NCBI GenBank assembly: GCA_002352485.1
Contig: DEIM01000193.1
Location: 1 to 6,119, forward strand
From: Candidatus Dadabacteria bacterium UBA2774
GTDB taxonomy: Bacteria; Desulfobacterota_D; UBA1144; Nemesobacterales; UBA2774
DNA: 6,119 nt
Reading direction: 5' to 3'
In this document: piece after piece, positions 5,737-6,119 of the stretch
Layout: each line of letters begins with the position of its first letter
Numbering within the stretch: the stretch's first letter is position 1
Program-made: the position numbers and the translations under genes
Notes under the pieces: model-generated
Told to the model about the DNA's origin: nothing
The model's input: only the letters and a program-made list of their open reading frames with translations
Database searches by the model: none

Positions 5737-6119
5737 ATGACTGATAGCCTATACCTAGCATGGCAATACATTCTTAACAATAAGATTAAAACCGCGATTA
5801 TGGTAATCTCGGTTACTGTAATCATATACCTTCCTTTAGGTTTAAGTATCCTTGTAAACCAGAGCGAGCGGCAATTACTCAATCGGGCCTTGTCCACACC
5901 CGTATTAATAGGGTCAAAGGGGAGCTCTCTTGATCTTGTGATTAATACGCTCTATTTCGAGCCTTCCGAGTTCGATACGCTCACAATGAAATCTGTGGAG
6001 AGGGTTGATGAGACTGGGCTTGCGGTCCCGATCCCAATGCACGTGAGGTTTAAGGCTCGGGGGTATCCAATAGTAGGCACCGGGCTTGAATATTTTAATT
6101 TCAGGGGGCTGGAATTAGA
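5737..6119 (+). CDS. FtsX/MacB-like ABC transporter permease (N-terminal part, 3'-truncated)
   Basis: 127 residues are visible before the window ends. A short amphipathic cytoplasmic start (LYLAWQYILNNKIKT, 5-19) resembles the AWxxLxxNKxRT entry of FtsX/MacB-type permeases. It is followed by a TM helix at about 20-40 and the beginning of a periplasmic domain. Within that domain, STPVLIGSKGSSLDLV (53-68) and NTLYF (70-74) form a conserved-looking block that I recall from FtsX-like permeases paired with such ATPases. The start lies 2 bases after the ATPase stop, so the gene is in the same operon and the pair should form the transporter core. There is no separate Shine-Dalgarno, which fits translational coupling. 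Family members usually have four TM helices and about 400 residues, so most of the gene, including the C-terminal FtsX domain, is outside the window. Confidence 0.85.
   Translation, partial: MTDSLYLAWQYILNNKIKTAIMVISVTVIIYLPLGLSILVNQSERQLLNRALSTPVLIGSKGSSLDLVINTLYFEPSEFDTLTMKSVERVDETGLAVPIPMHVRFKARGYPIVGTGLEYFNFRGLEL

Overview
The window looks like bacterial chromosomal DNA of moderate GC content, with AT-rich gaps between genes. Evidence for a bacterium is a perfect AGGAGG ribosome-binding site, signal-peptide-bearing proteins and an ATG/TGA-overlapping ABC transporter operon. The MacB/FtsX-like permease and the exported metallo-hydrolases fit a Gram-negative cell, but nothing here fixes the phylum. 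There are no RNA genes, CRISPR arrays, insertion sequences or phage genes.

Layout. Bases 1-117 hold the last 38 codons of an unidentified plus-strand gene. Bases 118-273 separate it from the convergent minus-strand pair and contain a hairpin terminator (224-257) for that pair. On the minus strand lie two tandem paralogous genes for exported metallo-beta-lactamase (MBL) fold hydrolases (274-1557 and 1746-3065). They are separated by 188 bases that hold a nested inverted repeat. A 249-base, very AT-rich divergent region (3066-3314) follows. It carries a likely promoter for the MBL pair, an imperfect dyad and an unexplained 51-codon open frame. On the plus strand, three tightly packed genes run to the right edge: a 588-residue membrane-anchored extracytoplasmic protein of no family I recognise (3315-5081), a MacB/LolD/FtsE-class ABC ATPase (5078-5734) and the start of an FtsX/MacB-like permease (5737 to beyond 6119).

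Function. The MBL proteins keep all seven metal ligands of the RNase Z-like branch, plus HEAT- and HST-like motifs, yet carry N-terminal export or anchor segments. They are therefore probably periplasmic hydrolases of small molecules and not tRNA-processing enzymes. They resemble, from memory, the family automatically labelled GntH (guanitoxin-type MBL hydrolase), but no other guanitoxin gene is present, so the substrate is unknown. The plus-strand operon looks like an ABC system in which ATPase and permease work with a large two-TM periplasmic partner. The partner has a His-rich HWGHKH cluster in a C-terminal domain that may be NTF2-like. This is the least familiar part of the window and the best candidate for an undescribed system.
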